Shown: piece by piece, positions 1-10,092 of the stretch
How the letters are laid out: the number at the start of each line of letters is the position of its first letter
How positions within the stretch are numbered: position 1 is the first letter of the stretch
Source: Asparagopsis taxiformis
Taxonomy: Eukaryota > Rhodophyta > Florideophyceae > Bonnemaisoniales > Bonnemaisoniaceae
Assembly: GCA_030407315.1 (NCBI GenBank)
Contig: JALQPE010002551.1
Span: 62,001-126,000 of the forward strand
DNA: 64,000 nucleotides
Reading direction: 5' to 3'
The notes under the pieces: generated by a model
What the model was told of the DNA's origin: nothing
The model's database searches: none
Seen by the model: only the letters and a program-made list of their open reading frames with translations
Position numbers and translations under genes: made by a program

Positions 1-1396
1 TCGACCAACGAGGTCAACGCCAAACAGCTCGCGAGCTAACGGCTACGTGACGCCGGAAGGCGGAGAAACGACGTAGGACGGACGCGTCCCCAGCGAAGAT
101 GGCAACGGCCTCATTACGAAACGTCCCGCACGAAGCGGAACGAAGCTATACGTTAGCTGACGAATTAGACCAACGGGTCTCAGCGCACGAAGCGCGCGAG
201 TAAAGCGTGCGAACGACGAGCCAACGAGGCCGCGACGACGGACGGCGAACCGTATCGCCATCGTGAGGCACGACGCCGAACGCGGTAGCCACGTACGGCA
301 ACCACGGAACGACACAACGGTGTCCTGCCACGCGGGCATAACGAACGACGCGCGAAAGCGAAAAGCTCGCCGGCTAGTCGAACGCACGTAACGAAACACG
401 AATACGCAACGGCGTACAAGCTGGTAGCCAACGTAAACGGCACAGCTGAAGGCAACAAGCCGACGAAAAGTTGGCTCACGTAACAGCCTCAAACGCCCGC
501 GGGCATGCGAAACGACTGCGTCAATCGCGTCCCCGTCGGGTTCGCAAGTCGAATAAACGGAATTACGCAACGGCGTAGAGGGCGAGCATTACGTATGCCC
601 AGGTGCACGTCGCACCACATAACGAATGAGCTAACGAATCGCTCCTCGGACGCCGCGGCGAACGACGCCACCACACGAAGCGCAACGATTGCGCCACCGG
701 CTAACGTGAAGCCGCGGGAACGTGAAGCGCGACGGCGCTAATGACGTCAACGGCTATACGACAAGCCAGGCCCGCCGGCCACCACGTCGTCAACGAAACC
801 GCAACGTACGGCGACGAATTACTGCGTACACGCCACGGCGTAGAACTTCAAACCGACTCACACGCGCGTCGGTCTGACGTTCGACGAAATTTTCGCCCAG
901 CTCATCGGAGCAAATTAAAATTGGCACCGACGTCTACGCGCTAAGGAGCTCGAATGCTCAACGAAATTCGACACCCGACGGGGTTATCCGGACGAGAAAC
1001 GACGGCGGAAACGATTCCTGAGTTAGTTACTAAATGATACGCACGCCGACGGGCTCTAAGATCGAGGTTAACGTACCACTCGCAGTGAAAAGCCGCCGCT
1101 ACGCGCCGCCGCTTTGCCGAATAATTGCGTGTGTTACGAACCTGCCAACGGGCACTCGCCGCCGCGAACTCGAAGCACGGGCTACGTAAGCCATACGGCA
1201 CCCGACGGGGTAGACGCCACAACAAAAATTGTGGGGAGGGGCTTAACGCTAAACCCCTCCTCTGCTGCAGACGACCTGCCAAACGCAAATTACGAAGCTC
1301 AACGGAGCCATGCGATTACGCAAAGAAACAAGACGAAGTTTACGAAGCAATACGATGCTAGAGCCAACGTGGCCTACGAACTAACCTAGGAACGAC

Positions 1397-3625
1397 CTAG
1401 TAGCGACGAGAACGCTTGCCCGCAGGGTCATACGGACCAGGGCCTTCGCCGCGGCTATCGTGGCTGCGGCTGCGAGTGGGCTGAACGAAGCCCGGCGCGT
1501 ACGGATCGACGGTCTGCGTGACCACGGGGGCTCGCTCGCGACGAGACGCGGGATCCCTAGCGTAAGGATCCGCAGTCCCGTGACTGCGCGTATCCGAAGG
1601 GCGCGCCGGAGCGGGGTCGCGTGGCAGGTACGCCGCTGCGTGACCATACCCGACGGGGTCACCGAAGCCGCCGCCACTCGCGTAACCGTAAGGTTCAGTA
1701 CGAACGCCAACGGGCGGCGCGTAACTACGAGTCGCCGCGGCGAGACGCTCCGAAATCGCGCGTTCCGTTGCCAAGCGGGCAGTCAGGTCCAACGTCTGGG
1801 CCCTGAACTCTTCGGCTGCGCGAGCCACGGACGAGATGAGGGAACGAATAACCCAGCCGTCCGCACGAGGCGGGGCGGACATCGACGTACCGAGAAGCCG
1901 ACGGGCATCCTCATCGGAGACGCGGTCGTCCAGGCTAACGAAGCGTGGCGCGCGCTCGGCCGGCGTGGCCACATTCGGATGACCGACCTGGGCAACGTTG
2001 CCCTGTTCCGTAGCCTCGCGTGGCACGATCTCTCGAGGATCCGGCGCACGCGGCGCTTCGTTTTGTTGGCCACGACGGCCAGAACGCGTCCCTCGGGGGC
2101 GCTCGTTGCCCCCGAGGCCGCCGAAATAACCGGCACGATTGCCACGACGGCGTTCGGAACGGGAAGCGACCCGCGGCACGTAAGCCCCATCGCTACGAAC
2201 GGAGACGAACTCCTGGTTATCGCCGCTTGCGTAATCGGGACGTATAACCCGATACTCCGGCCCCAACGTAAGGGCGCCGCGAACCTCAGCCAACGCGCTG
2301 GTAACGGAGACGAACGTGTCGGAACCGTCCACCGGGATTGCACGAAGCATCTCGTAGTCGGCCAGGAAGTCCAACGTGGACTCCGGCAGTAGGCACGCGC
2401 GCCCGAACACACGACGTTCCACGAACAGCGAGCACGCGAGCATCGCTGCGTGTTCGATGTCCACGGCCATGAGGAAACGTTCCTTCACGGGGGCAGGCGC
2501 GTCCTTCACGGCATCGGTGAAATAATGTACCACGCGTGGTAATAACGTGGACGACCCACGGGGGTACGGAAACTCCTCGACTACGTCCGGCAACGGCGGG
2601 AAGTAGAGCTCGCTCGGGACGACCCACGGAGCCGACGCGTGCGACACGCGGTAGTCGTCCGCGTTCACGTGGCGGAGAGCGAAGTGGTCATCGTACGACA
2701 CGACGCTTTTGGAGATGACGCTCAACGAAAGAGCAGTCTTCCATTCGGCACGTTGCCTTTCGGAAAGTGTCCGCGGACATACGAATACGGACGCCACCGA
2801 GATGAACGGCGGTTCCTCGGGCGTACCCTTCCACAGGAAGGCGTCCATACGATCGACGTAGATCGCGTCGTTGACGTCACGCAACCACGAGCGGTCGCAA
2901 CGTATCGACGCCGGGATCTGGTAACGTTGCGATCCCGGCGGCCCGTTGGCGAAACGACGCCCGGCTGCCCGCCCCCACGTATCCTCGGCGGAACGCATGT
3001 AGTCGACGACCGCGCGGGCGTCCAGACGATCTCGGGCCAACGTGGCGAGATCGTCATCCGTGATACCCACGCGAGGCAACGCAGCCCACGCGTGGGTCAG
3101 GACGCCTACGTTTAGCGCCACACCGCCACGTAAAGCGGTGCCGACTGTCCCAACGGGGTCACCACCCTCCGGCGAGGGATCCTGGCGAGGAGAACGCGGC
3201 GAGCCATCACGACGAAGCACGCCCGTGCGGGCCGCCGCCACAGCACGACGCGAACGAGCGGCCGCTGCCATCGCGGCTACACCCATCGACGGGGCCGCGG
3301 CATCCGGAATGACGGGTGACGAATTCCCCGAGTCGGACGCCGTTGCGTCATCATCACGTGGGGCGACGGCCCTAGCAGCCTCGGCAGGCGTCACGGAAGC
3401 CACCAGGCGAGACGGAGCCACGGGGCGAGACGAAGAGGCGACGGCCTGAGGAGCAACGGCTTCTCCCGCCCTAACGGATGGGGCGGGAGCGACGGACGCT
3501 TCCGTCGCTGGCGGCGCACCGACTCCGACGAGGGAGGGAGCGCCCTGCGAAGGGTTCCTCGCTCCACCTCCAGCAGAGCCGGCGGGCCGCGGGGTGTTAG
3601 CATCGGTACTACGAGTCGTAACCAT
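1397..3625 (-). CDS. unrecognised 742-residue protein, possibly Gag-like
   Basis: Long minus-strand frame. The open frame continues upstream to 3766, but the first ATG is at 3625, so I start there; the hydrophobic stretch coded upstream is probably never translated. The predicted protein has a Pro/Ala/Ser-rich N-terminal third, a more globular middle with many aromatic residues, an Arg/Gly-rich basic stretch, a short Ala/Glu/Arg-rich helical segment and a Gly/Tyr/Arg/Ser-rich tail ending in KRSRRY. This order (disordered, globular, basic) recalls retroelement Gag or other nucleic-acid-packaging proteins, but no zinc knuckle, protease or polymerase motif is visible, and no pol-like frame follows it in 1-1390. 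The whole frame is interspersed with AACG hairpins. It diverges from the gene at 4832. Function unknown. Confidence 0.5.
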   Translation of the reverse strand: MVTTRSTDANTPRPAGSAGGGARNPSQGAPSLVGVGAPPATEASVAPAPSVRAGEAVAPQAVASSSRPVAPSRLVASVTPAEAARAVAPRDDDATASDSGNSSPVIPDAAAPSMGVAAMAAAARSRRAVAAARTGVLRRDGSPRSPRQDPSPEGGDPVGTVGTALRGGVALNVGVLTHAWAALPRVGITDDDLATLARDRLDARAVVDYMRSAEDTWGRAAGRRFANGPPGSQRYQIPASIRCDRSWLRDVNDAIYVDRMDAFLWKGTPEEPPFISVASVFVCPRTLSERQRAEWKTALSLSVISKSVVSYDDHFALRHVNADDYRVSHASAPWVVPSELYFPPLPDVVEEFPYPRGSSTLLPRVVHYFTDAVKDAPAPVKERFLMAVDIEHAAMLACSLFVERRVFGRACLLPESTLDFLADYEMLRAIPVDGSDTFVSVTSALAEVRGALTLGPEYRVIRPDYASGDNQEFVSVRSDGAYVPRVASRSERRRGNRAGYFGGLGGNERPRGTRSGRRGQQNEAPRAPDPREIVPREATEQGNVAQVGHPNVATPAERAPRFVSLDDRVSDEDARRLLGTSMSAPPRADGWVIRSLISSVARAAEEFRAQTLDLTARLATERAISERLAAATRSYAPPVGVRTEPYGYASGGGFGDPVGYGHAAAYLPRDPAPARPSDTRSHGTADPYARDPASRRERAPVVTQTVDPYAPGFVQPTRSRSHDSRGEGPGPYDPAGKRSRRY

Positions 3626-4458
3626 TGTGGTTACGCTGTACACGATAATTACGACGAGTGCAACGAGCACGACGACGAGAGCCACGCGGGCTAGACGAAA
3701 CAAGAGAACGAAAGGAACGAAGGTAGTACCCAGCGGGGGAAAGAGGTAAGGGATAACGACAGGCAACGGCCTGGATGACGATGGTGAGAGGAAGGGTGAG
3801 CGACGATCGCTATCACGTTAAGCCGCCGCTTAAATATCCTTCGGACGACCGTTGTCGAAATGCCCGCTGGCAGATTCACGAAAAGGCCGCGGCCTGCGCT
3901 CGTATTGCGCTGAATTGAAGCACACCCGCGTGGTGGAATTGGACACTGCATCCGTTGCAGGAAAACGCCTAAGCGAGGCATTGACGTACGACGCCAACGG
4001 GCGGGCCGCGATGATTACGAAAGAGCCGGAGCGCACGCGCGCGCTCCGGCGCCGTGGCGATTCGAGCAGCCAACCGGGCCATGTACGTTTCAACGAGATT
4101 TTTCGGGACAACTGCCACGTCCGCAGTTGTACCCGAAAAGGCGCCACGGCCCCGTGTCTCAGGCGCGTCCTGACGGGCCTCGCGTGGCCGGGACGTCCAC
4201 GTGTGGGGGTGGGGCTGTGTAGTATACGTGGCAATTCCGAAATTGCAAATATTTACGTTTTCCGCGGAATTCGAATTTCGGCGGATACGACCGGCGACAG
4301 CAATGCACGAACATTGCTGGCGCATGCGCGCGCGCAACCGGCACACGTGTGCAACGAACGTATTGGCAACGGCCAACGGACCAACGGGTCCCTACGTGTG
4401 ACCCACAAGGTCCTTTCCCATTCGGGGACGTTACGAGTAGTGTTTACACTGTAAAGCG

Positions 4459-4548
4459 ATGCCATCGTGGCTATATAGGTATTGGCATCGTGCCGGGAGG
4501 GAAAGGGGACAAGACAACGATCGAGCAACGGCTCTAGTCTACGACTGA
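4459..4548 (+). promoter_or_regulatory. TATA-like box and overlapping conserved upstream ORF
   Basis: CTATATAGG at 4471-4479 is a good TATA match (the inverted copy has CATATAGG). An ATG at 4459 opens a 29-codon frame ending at 4546-4548. The same-length frame, with only a few changed residues, is present in the second cassette at 52.2 kb. If transcription starts about 30 bp after the TATA, the ATG of this small frame would not be in the mRNA, so it may be fortuitous. Confidence 0.4.
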
Positions 4549-4626
4549 CTTCTACGTTTACGTTTACGTTTTGCCTAACGAGGCTTCGTCTCCGTCGAGC
4601 TGCGTACTCCCTACCCATCGCCGCAC

Positions 4627-4785
4627 GTAAGGCTGATTGCGTGTAGTGCCTACGGGCTTGGTTGAGAGCGCCTCCGGTGACGTGCTACCGCGTTTATTGA
4701 ACGTAATCCTCGCGTGGATTGTTGCGTCGTGACGCTCGTGTCTACTCGCTAACCCTCTACTCTACCTTTCTACCTACCAATACAG
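4627..4785 (+). other. predicted leader intron
   Basis: GTAAGG donor at 4627 and a pyrimidine-rich tract ending in CAATACAG at 4785. The same donor and acceptor are kept in the inverted copy (about 52079 to 51925 on the minus strand). Sequence after the acceptor differs between copies by indels that sum to a multiple of three, which suggests that the start of exon 2 is translated in both. Confidence 0.55.
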
Positions 4786-4831
4786 TCAAACACCAGCGGG
4801 TGGACTGCTCGTTCCGTTTCGTAAGGACAGC

Positions 4832-7800
4832 GTGTCCACTGGCTCGTACCAGCTACTACGTCTAACGAACTATCGTTCCACACTTCGGGATGTGAAAGAA
4901 GACCACGTGGAGGACCTGCGCAACAATATGTTGGCTGTGGGGTATGTGAGCTATTCGCGTATCACTGTGACGGTGCTGAGGTCGCAGAACACGCATCTGC
5001 CCGCCGACACGCGTCTGTTCCAGAATGGCAAATTCCATGCCAATGCGAACGTGACCGTGATCGACGGACTGCATCGTCTCAATGCTATGCATAGCATTGC
5101 GGATGACTTCACGCGCCTCACCCGTACGCACAGAACCAAGCTGCCACAGGACGCAAACCGCTTGCGCTGGGTTACTCAGCCTCTGGATGTGTACTACCTT
5201 CGCCGCAAGGACGACAGTGATCTTCAGCCTCATGAGATCATCCACAAGAGTGCAGAGTCGAACCATACGACTGGGACGCAACTGACGGAGCGCTCCCTGG
5301 TTCGAATCTTGTTGTCCATCCAGCAGTTCATCCGTACGATTGCTGTTGCAAATAACGTGGAAAACGCTGGCGACTTGCGTGAGTCTGATGTCATCCGAAC
5401 ATTGTTCGAGGCGCAGTTCATGGGGATGATGAATTCAACGAACACGGCCCGGCGGTGGACGCGTTTGGCTATAGCAACGCTGAAGCATCCTGTTCTCGAC
5501 GACGTGTTGCGTGAGCTGAACAATTCCGAGCGCCGCAACGAGATTGGGATAACGCACCTGGACCACAAGATAGTGCGCGAGTTGCTGGAAGAAAACTTTG
5601 TCTTCGTCTTGCGTGGTCTTTCGGAGTACCTGAACCCTGCTCATGGTGGACGTCCGGATGGACGCTTTGACGTGAACGACTTCTATACATACGTCCGTCG
5701 CGTGACTGCAATAGCAAATTCTCTGTACGCTGCGTTTGGGCGCCCAAAGAGTATTATGCGCAAGTCATTTCTGAGCACAGAGATGGCAATTGGGTCGGTT
5801 AAGCAGCCGAAGGAGTTGCAATGGCATCTCACCAATGCCATTGCAATGTATAGAGGGGACGACCGGAGCAGTGAGGTTCGAATGCGACGGAGAAGCACGC
5901 GTTTACAGGATTTGGAAACGAACTTGAAAGAGTTTTTCAATCCGACATTGAAGAAGAAGACTAAGGCTCGACGCAAACGCCGCCCTTCTGCTGCCAATGT
6001 GAGACTCACTCACAAGAAGCAGCGGAATGTCGAACATGAGCCTGCTTCGCATGGCATCCGCCGCCGTTCACAGCGACTTCGCTCGACGGGGAGCACACGC
6101 CTCGAGGAAGAAGAGCCGGTTGTGGTACAACAATCCGCCGGGGAAGAAGAGCAGGCCGTTGTTGATAAACCCACCGATCAACAACAAGCCACTGTTTCCG
6201 GTGATGAGGGTGACGAAGACTCCGCCCGTTCCCCCGATTCTGCCGTTGAGATTGTCCCCCAAGATAACCAACGTGCTGGTGCGACTCCCTCCAACCAAGA
6301 ATCTGTCCATAACGTTTCGGACGAGGAAGAAAACAACAGTGCAGATGAGGGCCATGTCAAAAGCAAGGGGGTCCGCGAAGTGACAATTACACTCACTGTT
6401 CCGGAAGGAGTCGAAGTCGATGAAGACGGTTACATCGTTCGTGACTCTCCTTCTGAACACGACCTCCTGTTCGACGACCGGATGCCATCTCTTCCCGACG
6501 ATTTCGAAGTCAAAGACCGAGCTGAAGGGCATCATCTGGCGCAGCGTCCCGCGGACGTCATCGCATCGGTGAGGGTTGGCTGTCTGCCCCCGATTGAGCT
6601 CAGGTTGTTATTGGAGAGTGTGGAAACCGATGAGGAGGGCAGACAGGTGAGGTATTTGAAGCAAGTGGCGATGGACCCTGTGTTTGAGGGGCTGCATATT
6701 CCGGAACAACATCGGGCTCGTCATCTTGTTTTGGAGATCGACACCATCTATCCGATGTTTTTCGCAGCGTGGAAGATGGCTGCCAAGGCGATGTGTGAGC
6801 CTACATCGACGTTTCTACCCTCGAGGCTGGACTTCGCTCAGGTTGCGCGAATGTCTACAAGCTGGAAGGATTCGTATGAGGCCGGCACTGGTATGGCGTA
6901 CTTCCACAATTGCCGAACGGAAATCAACGAGCGAGGGTATACGGTGATGCACAATTTCGCGGATGTAAGCTACCTCGATGCGTCGGACAAGTTCCCATTT
7001 GACTTGGGCCTCATGGAAGAAATTCCTAACCAGGAATTGTTTCGGTACTTCTTGGGAACATGGGAGGGGGAGGAGGTGCACAAGGACCCTGGGAACCGGC
7101 AGCTGTGGAGTCCCATTGTCAATACGGGGGACGATGAAACAGATGAGAAGAACCGGAATGAGGGGAGGGCTCGATTCACGTCTACGCGCCACTGCCTGGT
7201 TGACTATGCCGAGAACGATGAGACGCATATCGACCGGTTCAAGTTTGTGACGCGGCGAGCCCTGCTGGATGTGTGGTTGGGAATCCTTGTCCGGCTGATA
7301 GGGCTGGAGGAGTGCGGTTTACCGGGAGAAAAACTTGTCATGCCGGCATCTGGGGGACGGTTTTTGATAACGGGAAAGGGGTGTCCTCGGCAGGTCCCAC
7401 ACAATGATTTCCCTGTTCCTCCTCGCGACCGCAAAGATCAACTTCCGGGTTACTTTGTTATTGCCAACGGAGATGACCCATTCCCTATCTGGGTGTGTCC
7501 AGGGTCCCACAAGTACGTCTTTTGCAAAGCGCTGGAATTAGATATGTACGCCAAGACGATGAAGCTGAAGAAGGTAATCGTTCCGCCACGTTCAGTCTTC
7601 ATCGGTCACGGCCATGTACAACATGCCGGGGCAGGGCATGTCGACAGAGTTGTGTCACACACGACAACGAGGTATCACACGTATTTCAGGAATGCGTCGT
7701 ATCCGATTCCCGACAATGTTTCGTTTGGTTTCATCAGGCGGTTGGGATTCGAAGAAGAAGTAATCCCCAATGCTCCGCGCCGGTCTGCCAGGCAAAGTCA

Positions 7801-8050
7801 ACCGGCACCTGTCAACGTTCGCCACAAGACAGTTGTTCCCATCCCGGTCAAGAAAGATCGTAGGCCGAAGACAGGGCAACTCGGAATCATGCGGATGAAG
7901 ACGACAGAAGCTCCCAAGAAGAGAACCCTCACACCGGGTCAAAAATTCATCTTGAGCAGATCAACTCCACAGTTGCCGATAACGCCTATTCTGCCGGGAG
8001 ATCCTGAATATAGTGAGGACGAAGACGAAGAAGAATTTTCCGACGGCTAG
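4832..8050 (+). CDS. ParB-like domain fused to 2OG-Fe(II) dioxygenase-like domain
   Basis: Single open frame of about 1,072 codons with no ATG at its 5' end: codon 1 here is GTG and the first in-frame ATG is near 4928. The frame stays open upstream across the predicted intron, so the true start is unsettled (upstream exon or non-AUG start). Residues 1-110 look ParB-like, with VIDGLHRLNAM around residues 76-86. Residues 370-415 are strongly basic (likely nuclear localisation), followed by a long Glu/Asp/Ser-rich linker. Residues about 640-990 look like a double-stranded beta-helix dioxygenase: HND at 857-859 supplies the His-x-Asp pair and His928 or His931 in a HGHVQHAG context the distal His, with RYHTYF downstream as a possible 2-oxoglutarate site. 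The C-terminus is acidic. ParB-like folds bind or cut DNA; dioxygenases of this fold can oxidise bases or proteins. That it acts on DNA is inference. Confidence 0.6.
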   Translation: MSTGSYQLLRLTNYRSTLRDVKEDHVEDLRNNMLAVGYVSYSRITVTVLRSQNTHLPADTRLFQNGKFHANANVTVIDGLHRLNAMHSIADDFTRLTRTHRTKLPQDANRLRWVTQPLDVYYLRRKDDSDLQPHEIIHKSAESNHTTGTQLTERSLVRILLSIQQFIRTIAVANNVENAGDLRESDVIRTLFEAQFMGMMNSTNTARRWTRLAIATLKHPVLDDVLRELNNSERRNEIGITHLDHKIVRELLEENFVFVLRGLSEYLNPAHGGRPDGRFDVNDFYTYVRRVTAIANSLYAAFGRPKSIMRKSFLSTEMAIGSVKQPKELQWHLTNAIAMYRGDDRSSEVRMRRRSTRLQDLETNLKEFFNPTLKKKTKARRKRRPSAANVRLTHKKQRNVEHEPASHGIRRRSQRLRSTGSTRLEEEEPVVVQQSAGEEEQAVVDKPTDQQQATVSGDEGDEDSARSPDSAVEIVPQDNQRAGATPSNQESVHNVSDEEENNSADEGHVKSKGVREVTITLTVPEGVEVDEDGYIVRDSPSEHDLLFDDRMPSLPDDFEVKDRAEGHHLAQRPADVIASVRVGCLPPIELRLLLESVETDEEGRQVRYLKQVAMDPVFEGLHIPEQHRARHLVLEIDTIYPMFFAAWKMAAKAMCEPTSTFLPSRLDFAQVARMSTSWKDSYEAGTGMAYFHNCRTEINERGYTVMHNFADVSYLDASDKFPFDLGLMEEIPNQELFRYFLGTWEGEEVHKDPGNRQLWSPIVNTGDDETDEKNRNEGRARFTSTRHCLVDYAENDETHIDRFKFVTRRALLDVWLGILVRLIGLEECGLPGEKLVMPASGGRFLITGKGCPRQVPHNDFPVPPRDRKDQLPGYFVIANGDDPFPIWVCPGSHKYVFCKALELDMYAKTMKLKKVIVPPRSVFIGHGHVQHAGAGHVDRVVSHTTTRYHTYFRNASYPIPDNVSFGFIRRLGFEEEVIPNAPRRSARQSQPAPVNVRHKTVVPIPVKKDRRPKTGQLGIMRMKTTEAPKKRTLTPGQKFILSRSTPQLPITPILPGDPEYSEDEDEEEFSDG

Positions 8051-8690
8051 ATAGCTTAACAACTACTACTTTGGTAAACAATTATCGAGAATATAATCAT
8101 CTCCTTTATCACTTTCAATCTATGAACCTACTATAATGTACTTCCGTTCCATGCTTTCAAACTAGATTGTCCATTCCCTCGTGGGTTGGAGCATGATTTC
8201 CAGGACGATACCCTCACATCTCTAGACTCGATGGTCTATGGTAGAAATAGCAGAACAATTGGGTTTGTACGTGCTTCATCGCCTACTTGCTTCCGGTAAT
8301 GTGTGCACGATACACGATCAACCTGAAATGGACGTCCGGCGGATGTCCAGCTCAGATGCATTGCTGGCCAGCCCAGAAATTCTAAAATTTCGTGCAGAAA
8401 TAAATTGTAAAAAACATCGATTTCGGCGAGTCGATTGTGCCGTACGGCACACCCCCATCTCAAAAACATGTTCACATGTGCATGTTTTTGAGAATAGCCC
8501 AAATTTTAATTCAAATCAGGGTGTCTAATTTGGCCACAACGGCCCCAGGAACCGACCGCCGGCCCCGATCGGGGCCTATCACTGGCGTCTGTAAGCACCA
8601 ACTGTAAGCCGGAACCGGCCACCGCCCCGATCGGGGCTATCACTGGCTTCTATAAGCACCAACTGTAAGCCAAAATGGCGTCTCACGAAC
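8051..8690. repeat. non-coding; small hairpin and a 62-bp direct repeat
   Basis: No supported gene. 8458-8493 is a hairpin with 13-bp arms (TCTCAAAAACATG and its complement). 8549-8610 and 8611-8671 are tandem copies of a 61-62 bp unit containing the palindrome CCCCGATCGGGG and ending in AAGCACCAACTGTAAGCC. Confidence 0.6.
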
Positions 8691-9084
8691 ACTACGGTGT
8701 TGAAAAGGGGGCCTCAGACAGTACGGTGAGACAGTGATTTTTACTGTCTGAGACAGTAATAATCACTATGCGGCAAATGAAAATTAATGCCACACTTGGA
8801 GACAGTGATTTGCACTGTCTGGCAGACAGTACGGAACACTGTCTGCAGACAGTAAAAAACACTGTCTCACCGTACTGTCTGAGGCAGTGAATGGAGACAG
8901 TAAGAATTAATGATTTATTCAATAGTTGGATATGATGTAATCTACTGTACTAGGCAGTCTTGGCGGATAGTGTTTTCCATTGGCCAAGGCAACATGGCCG
9001 GATAGTGAAATACGCTGTCTGGGACAACAGAGGAAAACAACACGGTGCACTGTCTCAGATAGGATGAGCGGACAGTGCGCGGCC

Positions 9085-9260
9085 CTGCTGCAGGCAGCAC
9101 CTGCAGACAGTAATTTTCACTGTCCTGGGCAGCACCTGGAGACAGTGATTTTCACTGTCCTGGGCAGTACCTGTAGACAGTATTTCGTGCTGCCCTGGGC
9201 AGCACCTGTAGACAGTATTTCGTGCTGCCCTGGGCAGCACCTGTAGACAGTAAAATTAGT
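9085..9260 (+). repeat. 35-bp minisatellite, about 4 units
   Basis: Tandem units of 35 bp built on CCTGGGCAGCACCTGTAGAC, AGTATTTCGTGCTG and variants; unit starts at 9193 and 9228 are exactly 35 bp apart. The equivalent block in R2 copy 2 (54080-54430) has about ten units. Confidence 0.8.
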
Positions 9261-9993
9261 GACCTGATATAGTAAAATTCAGTGTCTGGGAGTGGTGGAT
9301 GAGATGGCGCGTCATGCTGTCGTGGGCATATTTTTGGGGTAGAGGGAGGCGATTCTAGTGCTATGAGATGGGGCATGGACGGTATTCATATGGGAATGGA
9401 CAGAATAGTACGGCTAGGAATTTTTATTTCGTAGTGACTATGAGCTAGCGAGAGGTATACGCGGTAGGATAGGTAGCAATCTAAGAGGGTGCAATATGGG
9501 AAGCTTCACTCTGGATTTGTTTATTTGCGCAGGCTACATTGAGAGTAAACTATCCCTATGTTAAAAATGCTACTTTGTAGTAACAACTAACACTATTCTG
9601 ACGAGTAAAACTAAAACTATTAGAAAAGTCTACAAATCTATCAACTGATTGAGCTGCATGAATAAGCTAGGAAATGAAGAGAAGAAGAAAAAATGATGTA
9701 GTGAAAGGAAACAAGTTAGTGACGTTGAATTGGAGAGGGAAATTGATGGTTACCAGGAGACTAACGTACCTTAATAAATAGCATTGCATCCCAAATCGAA
9801 ATATGTACTCACAGGCAGAGCAGAAAAGAATTGGAGAAGTGGTAAGAGAGAAAGATAAATGAAAGGAGAAGTGGAAAATTCACCGACTGAAACTCACAGA
9901 CTGAAAACCTGAGAAAGTGAAAACGAATAGGATACTGGGTTAGTGGCGTGAAATGTGGAAACGTACCATATGATACGTTTCCACATTTCCATC

Positions 9994-10092
9994 TCAATAT
10001 CCGTCGGAAAAAAGAAACAATAATCACGCTTTGGAAGCGGTATTGATATCTATACCGCTTCCAAAGCGTAGTTATTGTTGCTTTGTTGCCGG
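9994..10092. repeat. long imperfect foldback in R2
   Basis: Left arm TATCCGTCGG, AAACAATAAT and CGCTTTGGAAGCGGTATTGAT pairs with a right arm reading ATCTATACCGCTTCCAAAGCG, TTATTGTTG and CCGGAGGATA. A smaller palindrome around 9955-9986 (GTGGAAACGTA / TACGTTTCCAC) precedes it. The counterpart in copy 2 is at 61541-61683 with different inner arms. Confidence 0.75.

Larger units (their letters stand above)
1..4600 (+). repeat. CpG-rich block with many AACG-loop mini-hairpins
   Basis: The block is markedly richer in C, G and the word ACG than the rest of the window. Short perfect inverted repeats of 3-5 bp surrounding a four- or five-base loop AACG(A/T) are scattered through it. Examples: 3-15, 102-111, 167-180 (AGACC-AACG-GGTCT), 221-231, 1143-1154, 1297-1308, 1363-1373, 1705-1716, 2369-2381, 3036-3046, 3149-3158, 3452-3461, 3760-3773 (CAGGC-AACG-GCCTG), 3992-4003, 4363-4372, about 4377-4390 (GGACC-AACG-GGTCC), 4523-4534 and 4573-4584. 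In every one the loop reads AACG on the plus strand. They occur in coding and non-coding sequence alike. Apart from the frame at 1397-3625 I see no convincing gene; 1-1390 has only scattered short frames. Confidence 0.7.
4212..4860 (+). repeat. mobile promoter/leader cassette, copy 1
   Basis: About 650 bp that recurs in inverted orientation at 51845-52490 with high identity. It runs from TGTAGTATACGTGGCAA, through a TATA-like motif, a short upstream frame and an intron-like segment, into the first codons of the following frame; similarity fades after CGAACTATCGTTCCACA. Three AACG hairpins (about 4363, 4377 and 4523) are conserved in both copies, and a fourth (4573) has its loop changed from AACG to AGCG in copy 2. 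It is not an ordinary LTR, because the shared part continues into coding sequence and the two downstream proteins are otherwise unrelated. Confidence 0.75.

Noticed and set aside
1460..2412. Plus-strand frame of about 310 codons and minus-strand frame of about 209 codons overlapping the long minus gene
   Set aside because: Shadow frames in CpG-rich DNA; Arg-rich with no domain, and the minus frame at 1397-3625 is far longer.
3626..3766. Hydrophobic, membrane-like N-terminus of the protein at 1397-3625
   Set aside because: The stretch lies upstream of the first ATG (3625); only a TTG would start it.
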